This document shows positions 22,798 to 35,400 of a stretch of DNA of 64,000 nt, piece after piece. Within the stretch, counting starts at the first letter, position 1; every line of letters begins with the position of its first letter. The notes beneath the pieces are model-generated. The model made no database searches, was not told where the DNA came from, and was given only the letters and a program-made list of their open reading frames with translations. The stretch comes from Amoebophrya sp. A120 (taxonomy: Eukaryota; Sar; Dinophyceae; Syndiniales; Amoebophryaceae), in the NCBI GenBank assembly GCA_905178155.1, contig CAJINV010000001.1, forward strand, positions 11,030,311 to 11,094,310. The letters are read 5' to 3'. The position numbers were made by a program, and so were the translations under genes.

Positions 22798-25700
22798 ATG
22801 CCGCAAACCCGTGACGAGCTTCTGGGCAACAAGGCGGGCCCGTTCGCGCGGCACAACAAAGATGCCTTCAGCCCGACCAAGGTGCGGCCGAAAACCGCTA
22901 GCCAACCGATCCGGCAAATGGGTGAGAGCGGGATTTGTGTGTACGCGGGAAAAGCGATGTCAGTGCTCAAGGCCGAGGCCAAGCTTCGCCAGTACAGTGA
23001 ACCAGCAAAGGCGTTTTTTGTCAGGCTGGAACGCGTCGCGCAGGCGGAGTTGGAAAAGTTGTTCGTTTTGAAAATGCAGCACTTGTTCGTGCGCAACCCG
23101 AATCAGAGCAGCTACTCCAAGGAGCAGGACGGCTATCCCGGGAAGCCCATCAGTTTTTCCGATTTACTTGCAAGTTCGTCCGCGGATGCTTCTAACCATC
23201 CGGTCGACAACGCGGGACGGCGTATCGATCCGATGAGCGAGGTGCTGGGCCGCAGCAACGCAATGTACCAGGGGAAGCAACTGACGGGCTATTTCCAGGG
23301 CGTGCTGGCAAAGTTGTTGTTGGATTTCGCACAGTTCTCAGATGCTCTGCTGAAGTACAAGGATCATTGTCTTTTGGCCTTTGATTTTTTGATTTTATCC
23401 GCGCAGTTTGACGAAAGTTGGAACTGTATCAAGAGCACGCACAAAATAAAGCCGTGAGTCTGTAGGTTCTGCACGCATGAGTGTGTTTTCTAGTGAAAAT
23501 CACAATGCTTCGCATTATTGTCGAATAACAGAATGCAACGACCCGAACAGGAATAGAGAGCGGGAGCCTTTGAAAGCGAGACTGATTGATTTCATCAAAC
23601 TCGACACAACATACAACAACAAAACAGCTACACATCGGCAGAGGAGCGCGATTTCCAATTCGGCGCCTCGCCGAACAAGCAGTCCACTGCAAATCTCGAG
23701 GGTCCCACCGGCACGCTGACCAGCGAGCAGCTGCTCGGGGGTTCGTCTTCGTCCAGCTCTGCTTCCAGCAGCTCCGCCTCGGACCGCGACAGCGACGCGA
23801 ACAGCACGTCGGAAAACGGCGAGCCCAAGGCGGAGGTCGATGCGCGGTTCAAAAAGCTGTTTCCGGAGAAGGCCCAGGTGTTGGTGAACCGACTGGAGGA
23901 GTTGTCCGAGCAGGTGACGAAGCTGGAACAGAAAAACTATTTGATCACGGACAAATTCCAGCACGCGCGCCGCAGCTTCCTCCGCGAGCAAATTCTGTGG
24001 CAGGAGAAGTGGCAGAAGGTGCGCAACCTGATCCCGGATGGCGCGCTCCGGGCGCAGTTCGAGCGGCTGGACAGCGAGGTGCAGATCTACGACGACGAGA
24101 TGTACTCGGACGAGAGCAAAATCCACAACATGTACCGCAAGCAGCTCGCGGAGATGGAGGAGCACTACACGGACGCAATCGAGAAGTTGCGCACCAAGTG
24201 TGCGTTTCTCGAGGACGACCTGGCCGCGGCGCGGAACGAGAACGAGAAGCTGCTGTTCCAGATGCAGCAGATGAGCATGCGGCGGCAGCAGTCGGCCGCG
24301 AACGCCGAGGACGACAATAACCAGTTCGAGGGATCGATGGACCCGAATAAAGTGGACGCGAGCACGCGGATGCTGAAATCCGATTTTCTGGAGTTCTTCG
24401 ACGATGTTGGCGTGGATCCCTGTCCCGAGGTGGTCGAAATGTACGAACAGAAAATTTTGAAGGAGAAGGGCGGGGGCCGGTCCACGACACGGAAATCCAC
24501 CGTCCGGGCGGGCGACGGGCGCGGGACCGACACCTCGGGGGTGGACGACTCCGACTCGGACTCGGCTAGCGCGGAGGCGGGCAGTCGCCGTGGCAGCTTT
24601 GGTAAGCAAGCGACGTTTTCGCGGAAGCAGTCCAGTCTGGTCGAGAGCAAGGTCAACTCGAGGCAATTGCGGGCGATGGGGTCGATGTCCCTGCAGCGTC
24701 AGAACACGGTTGCGCCGTCTGGATGTACAGAACAATGGCTTTTCATCTTTTTCAAAGGCCATAGCAATCAATGAATGTGTTATACCCGACCTGCTCGCCG
24801 ACCGGTTGTTTCGAATTTCAATGGTCGCCCTAACTAGGAGTAGGAGATTCTCGCTCCTCACATGTTTGTAACTCAGTGCGTTTTACTCATTGAAGATTCG
24901 AAACTAACCAGTATCACGCCTTTCTTCCGTCTTTGGCGCGGTGTTGGAAGAAGCGCAGCCGGGCAGCACGTTGCGTGTGGGCGCGACGGTGACGCGCGGA
25001 CCGGACTGGGACCGGTCCGACGAGGACATTATTCCCGGGAACTTGGGAACCGTGGTGAATGTGAGCGACATGGACGGGACCGTGGAGGTGGAGTGGGAGC
25101 CTGTTCCGGTGGACGCGGACGACGCGCTGTCCGTCGAAATGCTGGATGAGCGGGCGGCCAAAGATTTGCTGGAGCTCCTCTACGCCGCGGGATACCACCC
25201 GAGCAGCCGGATCGCGGGCATGGAGTTGCTGCACCCCGTGGGAGCAGTGAAAAAAGCGAAAAAGCAGGGCTGCGACATGGCCTTGCTGGAGAGGTTTGGT
25301 TTGAAGTACAATGCCCAGACGCAAAACTGGCTCTTCCACCCCTACAAGCTGGTGTTTGAGCCGCTGAGCGAGGAAAGGGTGTTGATGACCGAAGGTCTCG
25401 GGGAAATGGTACTTACTCGGCTTCTAATTTGCTGCGTGCTCACTAAATGACGTAGTTGCAGTTGCAGGGCTAAACGCATCTTTTTGATGTTTGCTCTTTG
25501 TTCTATCATTTTCTAAGCTACAGAGTATGAAAAACAAAGCAAAGAGCGCAACTAACTTACGGATTTAAAGCTCCTCACAGACCGATGATCCCACGTGATT
25601 TTCTTTCAGCTTGAGGGCGAATTCGGCGGCAACTTCTTGGTTTTGGTTCGGTGGCTCGGCGAGCAGCCGTCGCAAGAGATGCTGAGTACGTACTCGCTGA

Positions 25701-28659
25701 TGCAGCGGACCAAAGACGGTGAAAATGGGTGGTGGTTTGTCCGCGTCCAGCGGGGCCAGCGGACGCTGCGGTCCCAAAAATCCACAAAGATTATCATGGA
25801 CCCGTCCCTGCGCAAATTCGAAGTCACGGTCCTCTCCGCCGATATGGGCGTGCAGGTCGAGGACGACCTCCCTGGATTTTTGAGCGGGGCAAACGTGGCC
25901 AACTTAGACGAAGACATTCCAGACGTGGACGCGGGGTCCATCGAAAGGTCACTCTCCCCGTCCAGCATGGGCGCTGCGGCCGGGTTTGCCTCGGAGCGCC
26001 GCGGGACCATGCGCATGTCCGGCGCCGCGCCCGGTGGTGCGGAAAACTGGACCGAGTTGGAAACGGCTCTGGACGAACTGGCGGGACAAATTACGGAAGC
26101 CGAGAAACGGTATCGTATTATTGGAGCTTTGTATCTTCAAAATGATGAATGGTGAATCATTGTGCAGCGCATCCACGTAAATTTTCCAGACACTTAGTCG
26201 CTTGTTCCTCGCTGTAAAGTGCTGGCCGCCCCACGTGTCATTGGTTTTTCCTGAACTTTTTCTAATCTCGAATAAGTTTCTATTTCAAAAACGCAAAACC
26301 AGTGTGGGTAGCAGCGCAGCAAGTGGTGACGGTGCAGGACAACAGCAAGCAGGCGGTCGATCTCTGCCCCTATTCGCAACGCGGTGGAACAACTTTGTTG
26401 ACACGCGCGACAAGACCGTGACCGAACTGGCGAAGATCCTCCAGGAGCCTGCACCAAAATGGGTATCGTTTCAGGACGTGAAGCGCGACATACCCGGCGT
26501 GGACGGCGCCGCCGGCGCGGACGCTTCCCCGACCGGGTCTTCCCCGCGCGTGCCGCTCTCCCCCGGCCGCGCGGTTCCGCAGCGGAGTTCCAAGAGATTT
26601 CAGAGCCCCGGCCACCCGGACAGAGGGACCGAGGGCGTTTTGGTGAAATCCACCGAAGTGTCGCCCGCTCACTCCTCCGCGTCCCCCCGAGTGCGACACC
26701 AGTCGCCAGGTGGATCGAGACCCAGCACGGCGGGCGGGAACCTTGCGGCGGGCCACTCGCGGGACTCGAGTCCCGCCAGTCCGCGAAACCGCTTGCCGCA
26801 GTCGACTTTGGTGGGGAAGAAGAGCCTGCTGCGCATCGCGAAGTGGGCCAGTCTAATCAACCCAGATATCGGGATCCTCGAAACGCTGCTAAACCAGGGC
26901 GTCGACCTCGAGGAGCCGCTGTCAAAGAAACGCGTCCGGGCGGCGTTTCGCAAATCCGGTCTGCCTCTGGAGAAGGAGGAACTCGAAGAGCTGCTCCTCG
27001 TTCTGCAGATTGCCAATAGACCAAAAGGAGACAACAAGAAGGAAAAGGAGCCCGTCCACGAGCTACCGACCAACATTCGGCTGTGCGACATTTTCGACTC
27101 CTTGCACAAGTGTTTGTTCGGCGCACCGCGCCGACGCACGCTCCAGTCCCGACCCTCGTCCGGGTCTCCGCGGCGGACCAGCGGTTCGCCGCGCCCGCGG
27201 TCCGCAGCCAGTCGGGTTGATCTGACCATGCCCGACGTGGCAGTCTATCACACAGAAAAAAGCTGGCAGGTCACATTTGTAATGCAAAAATAAATACACA
27301 AAAAAATCTGTATTGCATATCCGAAACAGCATGCTATGGGGCCACCCATGGCAGATTTTTCTGTGTATTTATTTTTGCATTACAAATATGCCCTGCCAGC
27401 TTTTTTCTGTGTGATACAGTCACGCGCGAGCGGATGCGCGCGGCCACGGGCGAGCAGTTTAGTATGGACCCCCTACACCAAGGTGGACAAGCGGGAGCAG
27501 GACCACGAAGCCATAGTCCACCGAGCACGCGGCCGATGCGCAGTACCGAACAATACTGGTCCGAGAAGCAGCAGCCGGTCCAACTGCCGAAGTTTCAGTT
27601 TGCGCCCACGAGGTTCGGCGTTGGCGGCGGGGCCGCGGGAGTAGAATCGTCCTCCCGTGCCGATCACTTTGCGACCACGCAGCAAAAAATGCTGGAGGCC
27701 AAGCGGAAGCGGTCGGCGTCCCCAAAGGTACATGCAAACCTTTTACCGGAGGAGTACGTCCAGGCGCAAGCACGGCTACACGAACGCGAGGGCAAGCATG
27801 CGAATAGTAACCAGAAATTCGCGAGCCCCAATCGCGAGGTCTTGGGTGTGAAACAATCCGTGGAGGGGAAGCGGCCGCTGTCCAGCAACAGCACGATGCG
27901 AGGCAAAAACTCGAATCCCGGCGGGCCCGGCACGACCACGACCGGACTGGCGGAAACCTACCATGCTGCACCTCCCGGTAGTGCGCACGGCAACCGGCGT
28001 CCGATATTTGCTAGCAAGGACTACATTCCCCCTGTGGGGCAGCAGATGTTGAAGCAGGCGAGCAGTCCACGCACCAGTCAAAAGGGGGCACCCACTACGG
28101 GCGGTCACGTGTACCATCAGCGTCCTGGGCCAGGACACGTTCCCACAAGCTTAAATCCGGCACTCACGACAGCGGCCTTGCGGCAGGACGTCACATTAGG
28201 TGGTATTGTGTAAAGTGACTCTGTTGCGCGTCCGCACAAGACACAAATGCAGACAGAATACGCGTTTAAACCTAGAGGTGGACGATTTGTGCCTTTCTGT
28301 GCGAGCTAGCTTTTTTTTTACGTAGAGTATAGTGATGAGCAGGTTTCTCGTGGGGTGTGCGGTTCTTTCTTAAAGAAAGTATCTTGATTTTGCTTCGGAC
28401 TCCAGGTGTTGGGCTTCCCCCAAGCGTTGCGGTTGCGAAGAGCGCGGTGACGCCCGAAAAGCGAATCGGAACCGGTAGTAGCACAGCTGGGAGTTCAAGT
28501 TCCCAAGCGCACGTGCAGGTACCGGGACGACTCTTTAAGAGTCCGTCACACGTGAACATGCGACCGAAGTCTCGGGAAGCTCTAAACCATCCCAAGGATA
28601 ACGGCGCCATGGCCCGGAGCAACTACATGCCGGACGCGTGGTATGACTTGAAGAGATAA
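22798..28659 (+). CDS. Coiled-coil protein with MIB/HERC2-like domain
   Basis: Exons by frame and splice sites: 22798-23453, 23628-24724, 24912-25408, 25610-26109, 26303-27245, 27422-28202 and 28406-28659 (1,575 residues). ATG 22798 has a purine-rich context. Residues about 290-445 are a strong coiled coil (VNRLEELSEQVTKLEQKNYL; KQLAEMEEHYTDAIEKLRTK). Residues about 600-640 (RVGATVTRGPDWDRSDED, then GNLGTVVNVSDMDGTVEVEW) resemble the MIB/HERC2 fold, a small beta-barrel found in ubiquitin ligases. A second short folded region reads FGGNFLVLVRWLGEQPSQEM. The rest is Ser/Pro/Arg-rich. No RING or HECT is visible, so I call it a scaffold of unknown role, perhaps cytoskeletal. The first intron (GTGAGT donor) is the least certain; intron 5 is an introner. 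Confidence 0.75.
27243..27421 (+). mobile_element. Introner 4, near-perfect 65-bp inverted repeats and exact TSD
   Basis: Exact direct repeats CAGTC at 27241-27245 and 27417-27421 flank the element 27246-27416. The 5' arm 27246-27310 and the 3' arm 27352-27416 are reverse complements over 65 bases with only three mismatches, both beginning TATCACACAGAAAAAAGC. The loop is 41 bases. Removal of element plus one repeat (176 bases) gives GTG GCA GTC ACG CGC and keeps the host frame. The nested GT..AG pair (GTCACA..GCCAG) does not keep frame. This is the youngest-looking of the six hairpin introns. Confidence 0.92.
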
Positions 28660-29938
28660 TGTATGAGAATGGTTTCGGGATGTTCAGCATCGGCCTAGAG
28701 CGTACTGATCTCGATATCCGAATCCATGCGCCATGTAATTTCGGCTTTTCTACGTTTCTGTTACAAAAAGAAAAAATAGGTATTGTCTGATGGTAGTTTT
28801 GTTGTATATATCGCTGCATGAAGGTTGAGTGTCTTCTGCGTACCGTATTTTCTTGTTCTTCAGGAGACTAAATGTACCATGTGCATGTGAATGTAAATGT
28901 ATTTGAGCAGACCCCTCCCATTTATGCTGGAATTACTCCCTGTATCTGCAGCTGCATGCTTGGCGGTTCTTCTTGTAACTTGACTTTTCCATAGGTCCTT
29001 TTCGTCTGACGTAGCTAAAAACTGTAGGTAAAGGTAAAGGCAAACAAACGATTTCCGACGTAACGCGATGTGAATGACGTAAAAAGCATTCGTCGCGTCG
29101 ACACATTAGTTTCTGTTTCTGTTTCACCGCAAAAGTAGTAACGAGTTTGATTTTGTTTAGTGACAATCCAATGAAGATTTTACCTTCTACGCCCACGGAC
29201 AAAAACGGCGCCATCCTCTAGCTATGTAGCCGCATGACGAGGAAATGGATGCGATATTTCACCCGAGACATCTGACGCCAGTTCGTAGGGTAGGACTAGG
29301 AGAAGGAGTGTAAGTGTAGGAGCACAAGGAGCAGGAAAAACCAAGGATCTCCCTTGTGCGTTTTTCGTGTCGTTGGCATCTTGTTCGGCACTGGACAGGA
29401 CCAAGAATGCATTCGGGGCATGAGAGAGGGAGCGTAACTGTGAGGGATAGCATAAGTAACGTTTCGTCGCGCGAGCAGCACGAACGCGGGCGGACGAAAG
29501 GCACCGACCTGATTCGAGGGACGAGAAAGCGAGAACGGAGAAGGACGTGTTTTGAGCGTGTTGGATCTATTGTTCTCCTGGCTCGTACGATCGGAATCCG
29601 TACGCATGTGTTTGAACTTTCGTCGGGGTCGGTAAAATGTACAACCGCTTTAGGCACGATGGATTAAAAGAAAAATTGAAAAGAACAAAAGAAAAGAAAA
29701 ATCCGAAAGAAACAATCATGAAGAAAATCAAAAAAGGAAATCAAAAAAGAAAATCAAAAAGAAAATCAATAAGGAAGCAAGGAAATCCATGCGCTACAAG
29801 CCTAGGAAAAAAAAAGGTACAACTATGATTGTCCAGCATTTGAGAAAAGGAATAGAAATTGTAATGGAAGTAGTCAATACTAATGATAGTAATTCCTGGA
29901 GGGTTTTCCACGCCTTGCAAATAAGATAGAACTCAAAG
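28660..29938. other. Intergenic, 1.3 kb, no gene seen apart from an A-rich repeat
   Basis: No convincing frame occurs. A 103-codon ATG frame at 29356-29667 is strongly Arg-rich and looks like chance. The purine-rich repeat at 29660-29815 is listed separately. The next gene starts at 29939. Confidence 0.5.
29660..29815 (+). repeat. Purine-rich imperfect tandem repeat
   Basis: About 150 bases contain almost only A and G with some T and C. Near 29722-29775 imperfect units such as GAAAATCAAAAA and GGAAATCAAAAAA recur with spacings of about 11 to 17 bases. It lies just upstream of a gene start and has no protein-like translation (Lys runs only). Confidence 0.6.
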
Positions 29939-31457
29939 ATGGTTTTGAAGGTTTGGAATGAGGACCTGATCCGCGCCTTAGTGGCGCGCCAGCAGCGAGC
30001 CCGAGCCGATAATCACCATGACCAACATATGTACCGCCTGGCAGTCGTGGCCCTGCAATCACAGCGAAAAGATATCAAGAGAAGAAGCGACGGACTCATT
30101 ACGAATCTTCCGCCGTTCTCGGAACGAATCAAACAGCTTTGTGAGCGCATTATCCACGGACAGGAGGAGGTGATCACGCCGGACTTGGTGCAGTATGATC
30201 CAGAACATAACGACGACCATGGGCATGCAGATGCAGTGGCGGAGTTGGTCGCGGAAGATGTAGCCACCTTTGTTCGCGACCGCATGAAGTACGGTGACGA
30301 GGGACACGCTCGGAGCGTCGTTCAGCTGCGACCGGGTCAACATCACGTCTTTTGCCATTACCTCCGCATCTACTTCCTCGTCGCGAAGTCGGCAACTCTC
30401 GAGTAGTAGTACTGCGGCTTCCAGCCCCGCCACGGGTGTGCAATTGACCACTTCCTCCGGCATCGTGGTCTCCGTGGAGTATTCCATCAGCGGGTTCGCC
30501 AGCAGCGCTGCAGCCTCTACCTTCGTGAGTTCGTCCCCGGCCGGAACGGCTGCGGTCGGGTCCACGACGAGCCCCTTTGCGACGTCCTTCCAAAGCGCCT
30601 TCCCTGCCGCCCTCTCCACCGTGATCGCTGCCCAAGGCAGCGCGCTCAACGCCACCGCGGCGGACATGGGTCTGTCGATCAGCTCCGTGGCGGTGACGGC
30701 GGCGCCAACGATCGTGGAAGTGGTGGACGGCACGCCGACTGGCACGGTTGCGCCGGTTAGCAACACCACCGAAACGGTTTCGTCGGCGACTCCGTCAAGC
30801 TCGGACGAGGACGACAGCGACACTGTCGTGGTAATCGTTTGCGTTTTGGCCGGTCTTGCGATCCTCGTCGGCATGATCTGGGTAGGCTACACGAAAATTT
30901 ACACGACCACCATCTCGCGAATCAGTTTGCCGCAAGCGCTGCCGCGGCTGTCTTTACGACTGTTCGGAACTGCTGCTGCAGCAGCGAACGAGAAAAAGGG
31001 TAGGCATGATGACGGGCGAGGAAAGAAGGTCAGAAGCGAAGGAGAACAGCAGGCCGACGATTTTTTCGACGCGGAGGCCGCTTCCGACGTGGATCACAGC
31101 GCCATACAACTCATGGATGGCCGCGCGGGCGGCATGGACAGGCAAGATCCTCGGAAACGTTTTGGCTCCACATTGGCAGTGCCTGGTGCATCAAATGAAG
31201 AAGACGTGTTCGCGACCCCGCGCGCCGATGAGGAGGACGAAACTGAAACGAACCGGCCGGCACCAGTTTCTTCCTCCATGGCTGCAGCGAAAAAGACCGA
31301 CAGCGCGGCTTCGGTACTGGGACCGCCAGGTCGAGGCTTGGAGAAGAAGCCAGGCACTCCGGCTGCGGAAGTTCCTTGGCGCAGCCGTTTGCGAGCACAG
31401 CTGTCACGCGATCACGCTGACATCGAGCTCGAGAACCTCGATGAAGACTTTCCTTGA
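29939..31457 (+). CDS. Single-pass membrane protein with Ser/Thr-rich outer domain; frame break
   Basis: Two overlapping frames appear to form one gene. ATG 29939 opens a frame coding a helical, charged segment (MVLKVWNEDLIRALVARQQR) that continues to stop 30406. The downstream coding signal lies one base over, from about 30290 to stop 31457. That frame holds CDRVNITSFAITSAS, GIVVSVEYSISGF and SPFATSFQSAFPAALSTVI, a pattern I associate with extracellular domains of alveolate surface proteins. A membrane segment follows (TVVVIVCVLAGLAILVGMIW), then an acidic, Ser-rich cytoplasmic tail. Skipping one base near 30290 would join RDRMKY to VTRDTLGASFSCDRVN. No signal peptide is visible, so an upstream exon may be missing. 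The break could be a sequencing indel, an odd intron or true frameshifting. Confidence 0.6.
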
Positions 31458-32444
31458 AGGAAAGGAACAGTGCCTACTTAGATTGAGAAGTATCTTTTGA
31501 GTTTGTCCTGTAACGTAACTAACCCCTATCAGTCTCTTCTCACTGTCAGAGGCAGGAAAGATCAAACTACACGAAATAAAAGCAAAACAAAAACACTTTT
31601 CACTTCATTGTTTTACTTTTGGACGACTGCACCCACAGAGTTTCAAAACTGTTTCAAGTTTCAACGGTGGAAGGACCACCAAGAGAGCAAAAGAGCAGAA
31701 AGGAGCACTGAAAAAAAGGCGACGGCGCAAGGTGGTCTTCTTGATGCTGGATAAGTACTACTTGACTCCTCTTGGCAAACATGTTCTTGCTGACCGTAGA
31801 TGCTGAGCTTCATAATTTCCCTTGTCTGTTTCTCTTAGATGTCCGGCAGTTCGATCGATCCATGGCAGATCTTCAAAGGATCTCTTTATGAAACTGAGTA
31901 AATGAACCTGAACGGATGCGAAGCGACTTTATCAAGATCAAGCGTCGAAGATCAGAAATAGAATGGACACGTTCACGTATATGAAAAATGAACTCAATGG
32001 CTTCCTTTCTCGACGCAACCGCGAATGCTTGCCTCTGCGAGGAGCGTGACCGTGATCGTTCGGGTGAAACCTACAGACAATTGCATTAGGTGCACTTAGC
32101 CCCATATATGATCGCCTGAAGAAGCAGCCAGGGAAATACAATTGAAGATCTACTAGACAAGGCAAAACACAAATTGCGCAGGAATGTACAAGAAAATCAG
32201 GATCTACTACACAGACGATCATGTTGATCTCGAGCACCTCAGCTACAGATTCTGCCATTGATATTTTTTCCATCTCAGGCTCCGGCGCTTGTTTGTATCG
32301 ATACACATCAGTTCGGAGATAGACAGAGCTCCTTACACAGTGCTACCAGTCGTTTTCGATGCCCGCCAAATAGAATACCTACGCTTAACCTGAAGCAAAA
32401 TCATCTAGAAAGAAGGAAGCATCGCACGACACCAGAAGCGCATC
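31458..32444. other. Intergenic, about 1 kb, no gene seen
   Basis: AT-rich sequence without a protein-like frame. The longest frames (31497-31754 on +, 31938-32306 on -) are of chance composition. I see no structured RNA. Confidence 0.5.
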
Positions 32445-35400
32445 ATGGAGTTCGAGGCCGACGAGATTCTGGGAGAGACTTTCTCCCTGAGCGAGTTGTG
32501 TTGCGACGCGGCGAGCCTTGTTGGTCTTGCTGCCCAACTGCAGGGGGAACAAGCAGGAGCGACTGACGACCTGCGCCAGCGTTTAGGCGCAAGTGCGGCT
32601 GATTTGCGACAGTTGCTGGGGTTAGACACGGACGGCAAAAATCAAATGGACTTTTTGAGACAGTTAGTAGCAGCCCAGAAAACGGGCACATTTGCGGAGT
32701 CCGACGCATTGAAAGCGAGGCAGTTCACAAAACAACTTCTCGGGGAAGGTGAAAATTCCGCCGCCAAAGTTGCCGCTGGCGATCAACGTGTCGCCATTAC
32801 GGGACCCACACAGCTTGTTCCAAATCCGCAGTGTGCGTTGCTGAAATTTTTTCGCGAAAAAACTGCGACGCCGCAATCAACGCGGAGAGCGCAGGAGCGT
32901 TGGACAGTGGACAACTTCGGCAGGCCGAGCAGCGAGGGTGAGCCGCCATCGACGAAAAGCCGCAGCACAGAAACCAGCACGAACAGCGAGGAGGGATTGC
33001 AGCTCTCATCTTCAGGTACCACCGCCTCGAACGTTGTTGTGCAAGAAGACGACGAAAATGTGGACGCGCATTTAGCCTCTCTAGGTTTCGATGCCTCGTC
33101 CCCCAGCTGCTCTGATTCATCGCCGGTCAAGGCAGTGGCAAGGACGACCGACAGAGAGGAAATGGTGCCGACGGCGAAAACAGAAGTTGACGTCGTGGGG
33201 CACCAGCCGCAGCAAACAACGAACTCCAGTCTTCCGGACGGAGTTGAAAGTATGCAAAATCAAACCAAACCTGTCCACCCTTACGCGGACGTGATATCTC
33301 AGATGCGTGCAGCGGCCCACTGGCCGAGGCTGGAGGACATAGCAGCCGAATTACAGAAGTACGAGGCCGGGGAGTACAACTTCAAACCCGCCCGGATGCG
33401 AAACATCTTCGGCGCGAACACGGCCCCCGCACAAGCCATGTCGAAACTCGATGCGTACTTCACGGTTCCGAACGTGAATGCGCGAGTAAGCACAACAGGG
33501 GACAACTTGTCTGACAAGAACAAAGCCGCCTGCTACGAAACGCCGACCGACCTCGTGCTGGTTCGCACCGTCGCGGACCTGCAGCAGATGATCGCGGATC
33601 TGGCCACGGAGGATTTCGTCGCGATCGACATTGAGCACCACTCCGCGCACTCGTTTCGCGGATTTTGCTGCTTGCTGCAGCTGTCTTCGAAATCCACCGA
33701 CTACATCGTCGATTTGATCCCGCCACCGAGCCAGCTGGAAACTGTCGCCGATTTCCGCGCGGCGGTCACTCTGCTCAACAAAATTACGGCAAATCCGGCG
33801 ATCGTTAAGGTACTTTTCCGTGAACAAAAGTTCGTGATTGATTTGTTGTGCTCTGCTGGAAGACCAACAAGATGTCGAACAACTGTGCTGCGCAGTCGAA
33901 GTAGAGTCGTACACCTCCTGCAAAAATCGAGAATGAGATGTAGATTCGCGCTAAAGTCAGGCAACGCAACGCAGCGGCTCCTGCCAGGAATTGTTTTTTG
34001 TTTTGTCGAACGAAAATTTAAATTTTTGTTTTCTCTTCCAACTACAGGTCTTCCACGGAGCCGATCACGATGTGATCTGGTTGCAACGCGACTTCGGGGT
34101 TTACCTTGTGAACCTGTTCGATACCGGGCAAGCCACCCGAGTCTTGCGCTACCCCGGCGGCTTCGGGCTGGCAAATTTGTACAAGACGGAGCTGAACTTT
34201 CTGCCCGACAAGAGTCTCCAGCTGGCGGACTGGCGAAAGCGACCCTTGGAGGCGCACTGCGTCAACTACGCACGGAGCGACACGCATTTCTTGCTCTACG
34301 TGTGGATGAAGCTGATGGTGCAGCTTTACGCGCAGGAGGACGGGAACGCGAACACAGCACCAGCACAAAGCGGTTCCTACGGCAGTTCTGCGCTCAGTTG
34401 CTTCAATAGCGGAAAAAATGCAGCGGCGACGACCAGCAAAATGAATCAGGCCGCTTCTGTCACGACCGCGGTAAGAGAATGCTTTGAAAAGTCGCAGAAA
34501 GTCGCACTGCAGGTGTACCGAGTGAAGAACCCGTTTCCGCTGCCGAGATCGTACCTGAAGATGGAGGCTTCGAAGATCACGTCGAAGCACAAGCTCCCGC
34601 GGAATCACGGATACTGGCATTTCGTTCAGTTCGGCCGGCTGGAGAACATTCTCGAGTGGCGCGATTGTGTTGCGCGGGTCGTTGACGAGTCCGAATTCCA
34701 AATTTTGCCGCCGCACGCCTGCTGCCAACTCGCCCTGCTGCCGCTGGAGGACGATCCGAGTGGCGCAGTCCCGCGGGAGCGAGGTTTGGAGTACTTTGCG
34801 AAGAACGTATCGGTCGCGCATTTGAAGGAGCAGGTACGCCAGGTGGTGTACAGAAACATGAGTCGCATGGAGCCGGCGGAGCGGGATTTGACCCTCAGTG
34901 AGGTGGACACACTGTTTGCGGTTTGGCGCCTCGGCACGGTGGCCGATCGGGAACAGCGGGCTCTTGAGATGGCAAAGCTGTTGGAAGAAAAGTATTTAAA
35001 GAGAGAAATTGAAATGATCGTTGGAGTTGCTCAGAAAATCGCAGACGAGATGAACGACACCAACTCCAAGGAGCCTGTTTGTATTCCGCCTGTGGCTGTC
35101 GCTGCGGATCCGAATGCAAGCGCCCTTGATGCCGCCGAAGAACCGGTAGTCCCGCAAAACACGGCCGCGGACGGGAACAGCGATGTTGGGGAAAGTCGCA
35201 AGCGACAGGCTGCGGCCACTTCTAGTGACATGGGGGCTTCGGAAAGTACGGGTAAGAATGGACCTTCAGCACTGCAGAATACGAGTGGCATCGTCTGGCT
35301 AAAACCCGTGGCCGATCCGGCTATTGTACAAGCAGCGCATGCAGTTTCCGAGTCAGTGCTTGCAGGATCCAAACGCAGAAAGTTCGGCGCCCCCACCTCC

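Noticed and set aside
26110-28405. Introns 26110-26302 and 28203-28405 as further hairpin introners
   Set aside because: Both begin near TAT, but their ends are not complementary; they read as ordinary GT-AG introns.
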